Of a stretch of 64,000 nt of DNA, positions 6,817 through 15,860 are shown piece after piece. The notes beneath the pieces are model-generated. The model did no database searches, was not told the DNA's origin, and saw only the letters and a program-made list of their open reading frames with translations. The DNA comes from Pseudomonas sp. Fl4BN1 (GTDB taxonomy: Bacteria; Pseudomonadota; Gammaproteobacteria; Pseudomonadales; Pseudomonadaceae). The stretch lies in contig NZ_JAAARM010000026.1 in assembly GCF_009908285.1 (NCBI RefSeq), positions 1-64,000 of the forward strand, given 5' to 3'. The translations under genes and the position numbers were made by a program. Numbering within the stretch: the stretch's first letter is position 1; every line of letters begins with the position of its first letter.

Positions 6817-9297
6817 ATGCGGGTTTTTCGCGGTGCGCTGCAAGCGTTGCTGAGCCATTGGCGTCAGCACCCGGTGCAGTTTTTCAGTGTGCTCACCGGG
6901 CTCTGGCTGGCCACCAGCCTGCTGACCGGGGTCCTGGCCCTCAACACTCAGGCCCGGGACAGCTATGCCCGGGCCAGCCAGCTGATTGGCGGCGAGCCCC
7001 AGGCCAGCCTGGCCAGCGCCAATGGCGCGGTTTTTCCCCAGGCATTGTTTGTCAGCCTGCGCCGTGCCGGCTGGCCGGTGTCGCCGGTGCTCCAGGGCGG
7101 GGTCCAGCTCAAGGGCCACGACGACCTGCGCCTGCAACTGATGGGCATCGAGCCGTTGTCGCTGCCTGCCGGTTCTGTCGTCGCCGGACAGGCCCTGGCG
7201 TTGCAGCAGGTGGTGGATTTTTTCAGCCCGCCGGGCAGCACCTGGGTGGCGCCGCAGACCCTGGCGAGCCAGGGCTGGCAGCCGGGACAACAGCTGGAGG
7301 CGCTGAATGGCCAGCGCCTGCCGCCGCTGCAGGTGCGGGCGGACATGGCCCCGGGGGTGTTGCTGATGGACATCGGCTTTGCCCAGCAGGTGCTCGACCA
7401 GCCCGGGCAGTTGAGCCGGTTGCTGCTGCCCAAGGACTTCGCCGCCCACCTGCCGCCGTTGCCGGCGCAACTGGCCGGGCAACTGGTGTTGCGCCAGGGT
7501 GAGTCGGAAAACAACCTGGCGCGCCTGACCGAAAGCTTTCACCTGAATCTGGATGCCTTGGGGTTCCTGTCGTTTGTGGTGGGCTTGTTCATTGTTCACG
7601 CCGCCATCGGCCTGGCCCTGGAGCAGCGTCGCGGCCTGCTGCGGACCTTGCGCGCCTGTGGGGTCAGTGCGCGGATGCTGATCTTCTGCCTGACGGTGGA
7701 GCTGGGGGGCCTGGCGTTGTTGGGCGGGCTCGCCGGAGTGGCCAGCGGTTATCTGCTGGCCGGGCTGTTGCTGCCGGACGTGGCTGCCAGCCTGCGCGGT
7801 CTGTATGGCGCGCAAGTGCCGGGGCAGTTGAGCCTGAGCCCCTGGTGGTGGTTCAGCGGCATCGGCCTCAGTCTGCTGGGTGCCTTGCTCGCCGGCGCCG
7901 CCAGCCTGTTGCGGGCGGCGCGCCTGCCGCTGCTGGCCTTGGCCAATCCCCAGGCCTGGCATCAGGCCCATTCCCGCTGGTTGCAGCGCCAGGGCTGGGT
8001 CGCGGTGCTGGCGTTGCTTCTGGCCCTGGCCGCCTGGAAGTGGGGCGACAGCCTGGCCAGTGGTTTTGTGCTGATGGCGGCCTTGCTGCTGGCGGCGGCC
8101 CTGGGCTTGCCGGTGCTGCTCAATGCCGTGCTCGGGGCCTTGCTCGGACGCCGCCGTGGGGTGCTCGGGCAGTGGTTCCTGGCCGATTGCCGGCAGCAGT
8201 TGCCGGCCCTGAGCCTGGCCTTGATGGCGTTGCTCCTGGCCCTGGCGACCAACATCGGCGCCGGCAGCATGACCGCGGGTTTTCGCCAGACCTTCAATGA
8301 CTGGCTGGAGCAGCGCCTGACCGCCGAGCTCTATATCAACCCGCAAAGCCCCGAGCAGGCCCGCCGGTTGCAGGACGGGTTGCCTACTCAGCCCGGAGTG
8401 ACGGCGGTGTTGCCCAGCTGGCAGGTGCCCTTGCAGGTGCAGGGCTGGCCCGCTGACTTGTATGGGGTGATCGACCATTCAACCTATCGCCAGCACTGGC
8501 CGTTGCTGGAGGCCGAGGGCGATGCCCCGTGGGAGCAGTTGGCCGCGGACGATACGCTGATGCTCAGCGAGCAGTTGGCCCGCCACCTCAAGGTACGCTT
8601 GGGTGAGCGCCTGAACCTGCCGGTGCCCCAAGGGCAGTGGGCACCGCGGGTGGTGGGGATCTATGCCGACTATGGCAACCCCAAGGGCCACTTGCTGGTG
8701 AATGCTGAGCACCTGCTGGCGCACTGGCCAGGGTTGACCCCGAACCGTTTCAACCTGCTGCTGGCCCCGGGGGCGACGCCGGCGCTGATCAGTGCGCTGC
8801 AGCAGCAGTTTGCGCTGGACGACAACCGGATCATCGATCAGGCCCGGCTCAAGAGCTGGTCGCTGCAGGTCTTCGAACGCACCTTCGCCGCCACCGCGGC
8901 GCTCAACAGCTTGACCCTCGGGGTGTCCGGAGTGGCGCTGTTCATCAGCCTGCTGACCCAGAGCCAGAGTCGTTTGGGCCAGTTGGCGCCGCTCTGGGCC
9001 CTGGGCGTGGGCCGTCGTCAGTTGATGCTGCTGAACCTCGGCCAGACCTGGCTGCTGGCGTTGCTTACCTTGCTTCTCGCGCTGCCCCTGGGGATCGCCC
9101 TGGCCTGGTGCCTGAACAGTGTGATCAATGTCCAGGCCTTCGGCTGGCGCCTGCCGTTGCGGGTGTTCCCCGGGCAGCTCCTGCAACTGCTGGGCCTGGC
9201 GATGCTGGCAACCCTGCTGGCTTCGGCCTGGCCACTGTTCAAGCTGTACCGGGCGCAACCGGCGGATTTGCTGAGGAGCTTTGCCCATGAAGATTGA
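6817..9297 (+). CDS. FtsX-type ABC transporter permease (double FtsX domain)
   Basis: An 826-residue permease with an N-terminal anchor (about 20-43), a large periplasmic loop, and two FtsX-type membrane blocks (about 245-430 and 695-815). This layout is that of fused AttF/AttG- or YbbP-like permeases. Its ATG lies one base after the ATPase stop. Its last 11 bases overlap the start of the lipoprotein gene, so the three genes are translationally coupled. Substrate unknown; the coupled partner suggests a lipid-like or hydrophobic envelope substrate. Confidence 0.88.
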   Translation: MRVFRGALQALLSHWRQHPVQFFSVLTGLWLATSLLTGVLALNTQARDSYARASQLIGGEPQASLASANGAVFPQALFVSLRRAGWPVSPVLQGGVQLKGHDDLRLQLMGIEPLSLPAGSVVAGQALALQQVVDFFSPPGSTWVAPQTLASQGWQPGQQLEALNGQRLPPLQVRADMAPGVLLMDIGFAQQVLDQPGQLSRLLLPKDFAAHLPPLPAQLAGQLVLRQGESENNLARLTESFHLNLDALGFLSFVVGLFIVHAAIGLALEQRRGLLRTLRACGVSARMLIFCLTVELGGLALLGGLAGVASGYLLAGLLLPDVAASLRGLYGAQVPGQLSLSPWWWFSGIGLSLLGALLAGAASLLRAARLPLLALANPQAWHQAHSRWLQRQGWVAVLALLLALAAWKWGDSLASGFVLMAALLLAAALGLPVLLNAVLGALLGRRRGVLGQWFLADCRQQLPALSLALMALLLALATNIGAGSMTAGFRQTFNDWLEQRLTAELYINPQSPEQARRLQDGLPTQPGVTAVLPSWQVPLQVQGWPADLYGVIDHSTYRQHWPLLEAEGDAPWEQLAADDTLMLSEQLARHLKVRLGERLNLPVPQGQWAPRVVGIYADYGNPKGHLLVNAEHLLAHWPGLTPNRFNLLLAPGATPALISALQQQFALDDNRIIDQARLKSWSLQVFERTFAATAALNSLTLGVSGVALFISLLTQSQSRLGQLAPLWALGVGRRQLMLLNLGQTWLLALLTLLLALPLGIALAWCLNSVINVQAFGWRLPLRVFPGQLLQLLGLAMLATLLASAWPLFKLYRAQPADLLRSFAHED

Positions 9298-10375
9298 GCG
9301 TTTTTACCGGCATTGCCCGGCACTGTTATTGACGTTGCTGCTGGCCGGCTGCGACCAGCCTACCGAGGCGCCCCAGGGTTTCGCCGGGCTGGGCAACGAG
9401 GCGTCGGCCTTTACGCCGGTGTTGCCGGGGCGGGCGTTCAGTTTTCCCGCCGACCATGGCCCCCATGACGGTTTTCGCATCGAGTGGTGGTACCTGACAG
9501 CCGACCTGAGCGACGCCCAGGGCCGGCATTTCGGCGTGCAGTGGACGCTGTTCCGCAGTGCCCTGCGCGCGGCCCCCGAGCAGCCCGGCTGGGGCGCGCC
9601 GCTGGTTTGGCTGGGGCACGCGGCAGCCACCTCGGCCACCAGCCACCACGCCGCCGAGCGCTATGCCCGGGGCGGTGTGGGGCAGGCCGGGGTGACCGCG
9701 CAGCCGTTCCAGGCGTGGATCGATGATTGGCAGTTGCGCAGCCTCGACACCCGCGGCGATCCCCTGGCACGGATGCAGGTGCAGGCCAGCGGCAAGGGTT
9801 TCGCCTATCAACTGCAGCTCACCAGCAGCCAGCCCCTGGTGCTGCAAGGCGAGGGTGGCTACAGCCGCAAGTCTGACCAGGGCCAGGCGTCCTACTACTA
9901 CAGCCAGCCGTTCTTCCAGGCGGCCGGAGAGCTGCAGATCGATGGCCAGCGCTATCAGGTCAGCGGCCCGGCGTGGCTCGATCGGGAGTGGAGCAGCCAG
10001 CCTCTGGCCGCCGACCAGACGGGCTGGGACTGGTTTTCCCTGCACCTGGACAGCGGCGAGCGGCTGATGCTGTTCCGGGTCCGGGAAAACCACCGCGCAC
10101 CCTATATCACCGGCACCTGGATCGATGCCCAGGGCCGCGCCCAGACCCTGAGCCGCGAGCAGATCCAGCTGACGCCCCTGGACCACCGCACAGTGGCCGG
10201 GCGGCGCCTACCTACCCGCTGGGGCCTGAAGATCCCGGACAAGGGGCTGGACATCACCACCCAGGCCCTGAACCCCGAAGCCTGGATGAACCTGAGCATT
10301 CCTTATTGGGAGGGGCCGGTAAATCTTGCCGGCAGTCATACCGGCAGCGGCTATCTGGAAATGACTGGTTACTAG
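9287..10375 (+). CDS. AttH/CrtC-like lipoprotein (lipocalin-like secreted hydrolase family)
   Basis: A 362-residue protein with a lipoprotein signal ending LLLAGC (lipid Cys near residue 18). It shows the AttH/CrtC-N family features: HGPHDGFRIEWWYLTADLSD, LAxxSATSHHAAER-like segment, GPAWLDREWSSQPL and WDWFSLHLDSGERLMLFRVR. The fold is a double lipocalin-like barrel related to carotenoid hydratase CrtC; the activity of the non-carotenoid members is unknown. The ATG at 9287 follows GAGGAGC and lies inside the end of the permease gene. ATPase, permease and this protein recur together in many Proteobacteria (attEFGH in Agrobacterium). Confidence 0.87.
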   Translation: MKIERFYRHCPALLLTLLLAGCDQPTEAPQGFAGLGNEASAFTPVLPGRAFSFPADHGPHDGFRIEWWYLTADLSDAQGRHFGVQWTLFRSALRAAPEQPGWGAPLVWLGHAAATSATSHHAAERYARGGVGQAGVTAQPFQAWIDDWQLRSLDTRGDPLARMQVQASGKGFAYQLQLTSSQPLVLQGEGGYSRKSDQGQASYYYSQPFFQAAGELQIDGQRYQVSGPAWLDREWSSQPLAADQTGWDWFSLHLDSGERLMLFRVRENHRAPYITGTWIDAQGRAQTLSREQIQLTPLDHRTVAGRRLPTRWGLKIPDKGLDITTQALNPEAWMNLSIPYWEGPVNLAGSHTGSGYLEMTGY

Positions 10376-10487
10376 AGCGCCGCGACCGGTGGACGCGGGG
10401 GCCGGGTAAAACCAGGCAGGCGGTCTATGCTCTGTCCCTTGACCTGAACCGTCGGACAGGTTTTTCAACCACAAGGAACGTCGAACC

Positions 10488-11075
10488 ATGAAAACCCTCA
10501 ACAACCTGACTCGCGCCATTGCCCTGGCCACTGTGCTCGGCGCCGCCAGCCTCAGCGCCCATGCCGCCGATATTCCGCTGTCGGGAACCATTGAAGCCGA
10601 TCAACTGGTGACCAAGGTCATCTCGGTAGATGCCGCCAAGCATCAGGTGGTGCTGGAGGGCGCTGGCGGCAAGCCGGTGCACGTACAGCTGAGCGATAAG
10701 GCCAAGGACCTGGCGAACCTGAAGGCCGGTGACCAGGTCAAGGTCACCGTGACCCACTCGGTGGTGGCGGTGCTGGATACCGATATCGAGAAAGGCAAGC
10801 CCGATGCTGCCGAAACCACGGGCGTGGTGCGTGCCACCAAGGACAATCCGAACCCTGGCGGCGCGGCGTATCGACAGGTGCAGGTGCAGTTGAAGATCAC
10901 CGACATCGACCTGAAGAAAAACCAGCTGACTTTCGAAGGTCCGGCAGGCAACAAGAAAGTGGTGAGCGTCGAGAAACCTGAAGTCAAGGAACGCCTCAAG
11001 GATCTCAAGGTCGGCCAGAGCGTGCTGGTGACCTACACCGATATCCTGCAAGTCACCACGGCGCACGAAGGCTGA
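10488..11075 (+). CDS. Exported hypothetical protein (beta-rich, periplasmic)
   Basis: A 195-residue protein with a Sec signal peptide (cleavage probably after SLSAHA, residue 26). The mature part has two similar beta-rich halves, VVLEGAGGKPVHVQLSD...LKAGDQVKVTVTHS and LTFEGPAGNKKVVSVEK...LKVGQSVLVTYTD, suggesting an internal duplication of an OB- or SH3-like barrel. The ATG follows AAGGAACG. No enzymatic motif is visible. It stands alone between the exporter operon and a structured spacer. Confidence 0.8.
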   Translation: MKTLNNLTRAIALATVLGAASLSAHAADIPLSGTIEADQLVTKVISVDAAKHQVVLEGAGGKPVHVQLSDKAKDLANLKAGDQVKVTVTHSVVAVLDTDIEKGKPDAAETTGVVRATKDNPNPGGAAYRQVQVQLKITDIDLKKNQLTFEGPAGNKKVVSVEKPEVKERLKDLKVGQSVLVTYTDILQVTTAHEG

Positions 11076-11179
11076 TGGTGCGCAGCTGAAGCGGGAAACC
11101 TCGGTGAGCGCTCGGGATAATTCCCCTGTCCAGTTTTATTCAGAATTTGCTCACGGACTTTCCCCTTCAGTTGCTCTAG

Positions 11180-11305
11180 AATGCCAACCGTTCGCCCGGT
11201 GCAAGGGCTCTTTACCGGTGCATGGATTGCCAGGCCAGAGCACTGGGCGAACACCCTCTTCGGGTCGCGCTCCGCGACTGTCGAGTCCTCTTCCGAGGCT
11301 CTGTA
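11180..11305. ncRNA. Candidate structured RNA in a 300-bp spacer
   Basis: The gap 11076-11377 holds no gene but a dense run of inverted repeats. GTTCGCCC (11190-11197) pairs with GGGCGAAC (11245-11252). Three hairpins follow directly: ACCC/GGGT (11253-11265), GTCGCG-CTC-CGCGAC (11264-11278) and GAGtCCTC-ttcc-GAGGCTC (11283-11301). There is no T run typical of a terminator on either strand, and I cannot match it to a known RNA family. It could be a small RNA, a leader, or a relic of a mobile element; strand is undecided. Confidence 0.3.
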
Positions 11306-11377
11306 AATCTCTCTGAATCCTGTTAACCGCTCCATTGCAGATGGCTTGCCTGATCAGCCGTTGTTCGTTGTGCGCGC

Positions 11378-11764
11378 TCAAAGTTCGATGGGCCGCAGAC
11401 TGACCTGCCGCGCCAGCAGCTTGACGAACAGTGGCGTGCACTGCGCAACGTCCTGCACAGACAGCAGGACGATCGACTGGCCGATGGCCAAGGCCGCGCC
11501 ACCGTCGTCGTCGACCTGGAGCAGGTGACCACTGATCTGCAATGCACCCTGGTCCCAGTCGATACGGGGCTGTCCCTCGGGGCTTGGGCCGATGTTGTGG
11601 TTCCAGCGCAATTCATCCTCCAGGCTCAACTCCACTTCATAGTCTTGCGCCACCTGCGGGGTCGGCCCCAGCCATTGGCCGCGACCCTTGCCGCAGGCAC
11701 AGGTGAAACTGACGCAAAGGGTTTGCGCGGCGCTGCTGTGGATGTCCGTCAGGGTGATACGCAT
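11378..11764 (-). CDS. Hypothetical cytoplasmic protein
   Basis: A 128-residue acidic protein starting MRITLTDIHSSAAQ. Two cysteines occur in FTCACGKGRGQW near the N-terminus. The rest has no recognisable motif. I chose the ATG at 11764 (GGGAAATC upstream) over an in-frame codon seven residues earlier. The 183-bp spacer to the divergent gene at 11945 can hold promoters for both. Probably a genus-restricted gene; function unknown. Confidence 0.65.
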   Translation of the reverse strand: MRITLTDIHSSAAQTLCVSFTCACGKGRGQWLGPTPQVAQDYEVELSLEDELRWNHNIGPSPEGQPRIDWDQGALQISGHLLQVDDDGGAALAIGQSIVLLSVQDVAQCTPLFVKLLARQVSLRPIEL

Positions 11765-11944
11765 GTGATGATTTCCCGAAATCAAGTGAGCTCAAGAGGT
11801 GCCAATCCGGGCACCATGGGCCGGGCAAGGAGCAATGCCAGGCCAGTGCCGATTTGTTGTTGCGTAACGCCCAGCCCTTCAACAAAATGTGCGATTGCCC
11901 CGCCAGACAGGTCGTGGGCCGTGGAGTTGATCGGGGATCCTGGA

Positions 11945-12310
11945 TTGATCTGGTTGAAGCGTTTTCTCATGGTGATCGGCGCGCTGGCGCTGATCCTGCT
12001 GGCACTGGCAGGCGGGCTGATGGACTTTTCCAAGGACGCGGTGCATCAGCTACCCGACCATCCCAATGCCCAGTGGCAGGGCGCGGCGGATGGTGGGCAT
12101 TACATCGAGGTTACCCGCGCCGAGCCGCCTTATTTCTTTGTCCAGGTGCGCTACGAAAGCGGCAGCCTGTGGAGTGAAGGCTGGCTCAAGTATGACGACG
12201 GCGAGGCGGGCGCCTTGACCGCCAGCCAGGTGCTGGCCTTTGACGGTGATGGGGTGATTTACCTGCAGCAACGCAAGGTCCTGGCCAGCGACAAATCTCA
12301 GGCCCATTGA
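11945..12310 (+). CDS. Small membrane-anchored hypothetical protein
   Basis: A protein of about 121 residues with one N-terminal membrane anchor (FLMVIGALALILLALAGGLMDF) and a periplasmic domain of about 85 residues rich in aromatic and acidic residues (YFFVQVRYESGSLWSEGWLKYDDG). The start is uncertain: TTG at 11945, TTG at 11954 or ATG at 11969. The first gives a positively charged lead before the anchor and is preferred. Its stop lies 17 bp from the stop of the convergent FAD oxidase. Function unknown. Confidence 0.6.
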   Translation: MIWLKRFLMVIGALALILLALAGGLMDFSKDAVHQLPDHPNAQWQGAADGGHYIEVTRAEPPYFFVQVRYESGSLWSEGWLKYDDGEAGALTASQVLAFDGDGVIYLQQRKVLASDKSQAH

Positions 12311-12326
12311 GCGGCAGGTCGTGCTT

Positions 12327-13730
12327 TCAGTTGCGGCCAGCAGGCCCATAGGCGTCCCACAGTTTATTGCGAAACTTGTTCTGCGGATCGACCCGCGCCT
12401 TCAGGGCGAAGAACTCTTCAGCGCGCGGATACGCTGCGCGAAACTGCTCCGGCGTGGCATGGACCTGATAGGGCAGGTAGTAGCTGCCCCCGTGCTTGAT
12501 CGCGCTGTCCACCAGGGCTCGGGTCCAGTCCCCCACCTCAGCGCGTTCTGCCACGGCAGTGCTCTGCTGGTAGTACAGGACCAGGGCGAACACCTCGGTC
12601 TTGGCCCAGGCCAGCAGGGTGCCAGGGTCGGCCTTGGCGTGACGGATCGACAGGTTGATCACGTTGACCTTGTGCGCCCGTAGCGTCTCGCCCATCTCCT
12701 GCACGAAGCTTTCCAGCTGTGCCGGCGGCACGAAGTATTCCTGCAGCACATAGGTGCGCTTGGCCCGGGAGTCGGGTTCCAGTTCGCGGACATCGAGGCT
12801 GGCCTCGTGGTTGCGCCAGGACACTTGCGGTTTTTTCAGTACCAGCGGGTCGATCAGGTCCTGGCGGATGGTCTTGCCCATGGGCCACTGGCTGACCACC
12901 TTCAGCGCCTTCTGTTCTTTCCAGTAGTTGCGGTCCAGGGGCGTCAGGCGTTCCTCGACCGTGAGCGGCAGCTCGGTCTGGCTGAAGGACACGGCGCGCA
13001 GGGTCTGGTACTGGTTGGGGTAGAGCACGGCGTTGTGCAGGATCACCTTGGGGTTGCGCTCGACCTGGGCAGAGAAGTAGCTGCGATAGTCCGCCAGGGG
13101 CATCTCCTCGTAGCTGCGCAGCAGGCGCACGTTATCGCTCAGCCGTAGAGTGGCTTCGACGATCACCCCCAGGCCGCCGTAGCCGCCGATGGCGCCGTAG
13201 AACAACTGGGCATTGGACGTCGGGCTGGCTTCGATCACTTGGCCGTCGGCCAGCACCAGCTTGATGGACTTGACCGAGGTCACCAGCGGTCCATAACCGA
13301 CGTAGCGTCCGTGGGCGTTGACGCTAAGGGCGCCGCCAACGGTGAAGTTGGCGTAGCTCTGCATGATGCTCACGGACAGGTCGTAGGGGTCGATGAAGCT
13401 TTGCAAGGCACGCCAGGTGATGCCGGGCTGGACGGTGATTTCCTTGCGCTCCCGGGCGAACCCGAGGATGCGGTTGAAGCGCCGCATGTCGATCTGCAGC
13501 GCCTGCTCGGTGGCGGTCTGGCCGCCCATGCTGTAGCGCCCGCCACCAATGGCGATGGGCCCGGGGTGCTCGGCCACCTGCTTGATAATCTGTTCCAGGG
13601 TGGTGGGCTGCACCACCTGGTCAACCACAATGGGGTTGAGCTGGGTGATGTCGTTGACAGTTTCTGCAGCGTGGGTGTTCAGCGCCGTGGTCAAGGTCGC
13701 GCAAAAAAACAGGCCGATCGCGAATCTCAT
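12327..13730 (-). CDS. Secreted FAD-linked oxidase (BBE/aldonolactone oxidase-like)
   Basis: A 467-residue protein with a signal peptide (MRFAIGLFFCATLTTALNTHAA) and an N-terminal FAD_binding_4 domain. The domain shows the GGGRYSMGGQ loop and SYANFTVGGALSVNAHGRYVGYG, where flavin phosphates bind. The C-terminus LKARVDPQNKFRNKLWD resembles the end of D-arabinono-1,4-lactone oxidases. Substrate unknown; a sugar lactone or polyol is plausible. The start at 13730 is chosen because the signal peptide begins there. The upstream in-frame extension crosses the promoter gap. Confidence 0.78.
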   Translation of the reverse strand: MRFAIGLFFCATLTTALNTHAAETVNDITQLNPIVVDQVVQPTTLEQIIKQVAEHPGPIAIGGGRYSMGGQTATEQALQIDMRRFNRILGFARERKEITVQPGITWRALQSFIDPYDLSVSIMQSYANFTVGGALSVNAHGRYVGYGPLVTSVKSIKLVLADGQVIEASPTSNAQLFYGAIGGYGGLGVIVEATLRLSDNVRLLRSYEEMPLADYRSYFSAQVERNPKVILHNAVLYPNQYQTLRAVSFSQTELPLTVEERLTPLDRNYWKEQKALKVVSQWPMGKTIRQDLIDPLVLKKPQVSWRNHEASLDVRELEPDSRAKRTYVLQEYFVPPAQLESFVQEMGETLRAHKVNVINLSIRHAKADPGTLLAWAKTEVFALVLYYQQSTAVAERAEVGDWTRALVDSAIKHGGSYYLPYQVHATPEQFRAAYPRAEEFFALKARVDPQNKFRNKLWDAYGPAGRN

Positions 13731-13879
13731 TCGCCGTGTCCATCCCTGGTGGTGAAGCGCCTCGGGCGGTGGCGCAGGTGGCGGCAGAATATCCTTCCCG
13801 AGCGGCCCTGACCATGGGCTGCAACGGCTCGGCGCAGGCAGTTGGCACCGACCGCGGGGGTCGATGCCGGGGGAGGGGA

Positions 13880-15274
13880 CTACAGCGCGGGCAAGCCGAG
13901 GGTTTCGGCACACTGTTGCAGGGAACGCTGCTGGGTCTGGGCGTAGAGTTGCAGCTCATCGAGGGTGGTACGGCCCAGAGCGGTCTCGAAGGCCTGGCGG
14001 TTGGAGTGTCCGGCATAGTGGCTCTGGCTGTCGTCGCCCAGGTTGGACTGGAAGATCCCGGCGGCGCTGACCGGCAGGAAATCCTCATACACCAGCGGCT
14101 CGAAGCTCAGGTGTCCGGCTGCCAGCAGCGACTCCAGGCTGCTCGGGCGCTGGGCTTCGGCGCGGGCGGCCAGGCCGGCCTCGCTGACGAAGTAGCGGAA
14201 GTAGGCCAGGCCCTGTTGGCGCATCGCGGCGTGGCTGTCCGGGAACTCGGCGAAGTGCTCCTGCATCAGTTGGTTGTAGCGTGCGGCGTTGGCCTCGTTG
14301 GGGAAGTCGCCCAGGGCATCGCGGGCGGCATTCAGCAAGCGATCGTAAAGCGCCCGGCCCTTGGGCGTGAGGGCCGCGCCGCGTTGTTCGATTTCACCGA
14401 AACGCGCGCTGTGGCTGCCCTGGCTTGGCGCCTGGTCAGTGAAGGCGACACTTTCCTCCAGGGCCTTGAAGCTGGTCTGCCGCAGCAGGATCGGGCAGTC
14501 CCGGCGTGGTGGTCCTTCGATCACCGCCTTGGGGGTGATGCCGTGTTGCGGCATCAGGCGCTGCACCTGGTCGATGTCCAGGGTGCGCGGGGTCAGGTGG
14601 TTGATGTGCGGGCCCTTGAACGCCACCACGTCGGCGATCAGCCGGTGCTGGGCACTGAGGTTGGCGTATTGGGCGGCGGTCACCGTGGCGTGGTGGTGCC
14701 AGCGGAACGTTTCCAGGGCTTGCTCGATGAACTGCCGGGCATCGTCGGCGCCCAGGCCACCCTCGGCCTGGGCCTGCTCGATCAGTTCCAGCACCTTGGG
14801 GGTGAAAATCGAGCGTCGGGCCAGCACTTGCTCGGCAAAGTAGCGCAGCTCGAGGTTGTCGATCAGCTCCAGGCGCAGCAGCGAGGTGAAGACCCGGAAC
14901 GGGCTGACTTGCAAGGCTTGCTCATGTACCGCGCGAAAGGCCGTGGAATGCACCGGCACCCCGGCCGGGGTCAGGTCGTAGTAACCCACGGGCTGCATGC
15001 CCATCACCGCGAACAGCCGGGCCAGGGTCGCCAGCTCGGCGGCGGTGCCGACGCGGATCGCGCCATGGCGTTCCAGGTCCAGGCGCTGCAGTTCACCGCT
15101 GAGCTGCAAATGCCGGGCGATGGCCGGCTGCTGTTCCAGGACCTGGGCATTGACCTGGGCCACCAGTTCCATCAGGGCGCCATAGAGGGGCACCTCCTCG
15201 CGGTACATATCCGACATCGCCCGGGAGAATCCCTGGCGGATCAGGTCAGGACTGACGAAGCTCTGGTTACTCAT
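13880..15274 (-). CDS. hglS: 2-oxoadipate dioxygenase/decarboxylase HglS (DUF1338)
   Basis: A 464-residue VOC-superfamily Fe(II) enzyme. In P. putida HglS converts 2-oxoadipate to D-2-hydroxyglutarate, a late step of D-lysine catabolism. The ligand residues I recall for that enzyme, H70, H226 and E294, fall at exactly those numbers here: ERHGAIR, INHLTPR and RFGEIEQRG. Length and N-terminus (SPDLIRQGFSRAMSDMYREEVPLYG) also fit. No other lysine-catabolic gene adjoins it. The 149-bp gap to the secreted oxidase gene suggests separate transcripts. Confidence 0.9.
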   Translation of the reverse strand: MSNQSFVSPDLIRQGFSRAMSDMYREEVPLYGALMELVAQVNAQVLEQQPAIARHLQLSGELQRLDLERHGAIRVGTAAELATLARLFAVMGMQPVGYYDLTPAGVPVHSTAFRAVHEQALQVSPFRVFTSLLRLELIDNLELRYFAEQVLARRSIFTPKVLELIEQAQAEGGLGADDARQFIEQALETFRWHHHATVTAAQYANLSAQHRLIADVVAFKGPHINHLTPRTLDIDQVQRLMPQHGITPKAVIEGPPRRDCPILLRQTSFKALEESVAFTDQAPSQGSHSARFGEIEQRGAALTPKGRALYDRLLNAARDALGDFPNEANAARYNQLMQEHFAEFPDSHAAMRQQGLAYFRYFVSEAGLAARAEAQRPSSLESLLAAGHLSFEPLVYEDFLPVSAAGIFQSNLGDDSQSHYAGHSNRQAFETALGRTTLDELQLYAQTQQRSLQQCAETLGLPAL

Positions 15275-15424
15275 GGACAGGGTTTCCGTGGCAGTGGAGC
15301 GAAGCGTGAGAGGTGCGGGTCGGCCTCGATTCTGCTGGGCCCCAGCGGGGCTGACAAACGAAAGTTCCTCTGAACTTCATTCTACAAATGACTGCACCGG
15401 GGCGCGCTGGAGTAGCCCAGGGCA

Positions 15425-15645
15425 TCAATGCCGCAGGCGTTCCAGGAACTGCCGGTACAACTGGGCGCTGCGGGCTGAGTGCTCGACCATGGGCAGATGG
15501 CCAAGGCCTTCCCAGACTGCATCTGGGCCTGGGGCCCGCCTCTGGCCCAGACCAGGGCGTTGCTGGCGTGCAGCAGACGCTCCTCGCGGCCACAGAGCAG
15601 CAGGTTCACCGTGGCCTGTCGCGGGCCGCCCTGGTAGGTCATCTG
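15425..15645 (-). pseudogene. C-terminal relic of an alpha/beta hydrolase (frameshifted)
   Basis: Two minus-strand frames join into one recognisable tail. MTYQGGPRQATVNLLLCG and HASNALVWARG in one frame continue, after a frameshift near 15520, as WEGLGHLPMVEHSARSAQLY in another. GLGHLPMVEHP followed by a short helix is the usual end of an alpha/beta hydrolase, with the catalytic His in GHLP. The first 150-200 residues, including the nucleophile Ser, are missing. It borders the Rhs island and is probably a casualty of insertions there. Confidence 0.55.
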
Positions 15646-15860
15646 GGTTTCGGCACCGATCTTCGTCGGGATTTTTCTGGCTCTTCACGGAATCCCGGGA
15701 AACCCAGAAACAAGAACGCCGATTTGATTGATGATGTTGGTACGCGCAAACACATCTAAAAAACCGGCGTTCTTGTGCGCGATTTAATACGAACCTTCCT
15801 TTTTGGGAGGGCTTTTCTGTCGTCACGATCAAGCCTGACAGCGATGCCCTTCAAACCGAT
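15646..15860. other. Gene-free junction with inverted repeat beside the Rhs island
   Basis: No gene is seen. ACAAGAACGCCG (about 15710-15721) is matched by CGGCGTTCTTGT (about 15764-15775), a perfect 12-bp inverted repeat 42 bp apart. A weak hairpin CCTTCC/GGGAGG with a following T tract lies at 15794-15815 and could terminate plus-strand transcription. GC content falls here relative to flanking genes, which fits foreign DNA. The inverted repeat might be a degraded mobile-element end, but no transposase is present. Confidence 0.4.

Noticed and set aside
6730..8478. 582-codon minus-strand frame
   Set aside because: Antisense to the FtsX permease gene and extremely rich in Gln, Arg and Pro, typical of a shadow frame.
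13736..15373. 545-codon plus-strand frame
   Set aside because: Antisense to hglS, whose metal ligands fall at the expected positions; the shadow peptide is Gly/Gln-rich without domains.
15794..15815. Rho-independent terminator beside the Rhs island
   Set aside because: The stem has only 6 bp with a wobble and no plus-strand gene ends there; too weak for a separate feature.
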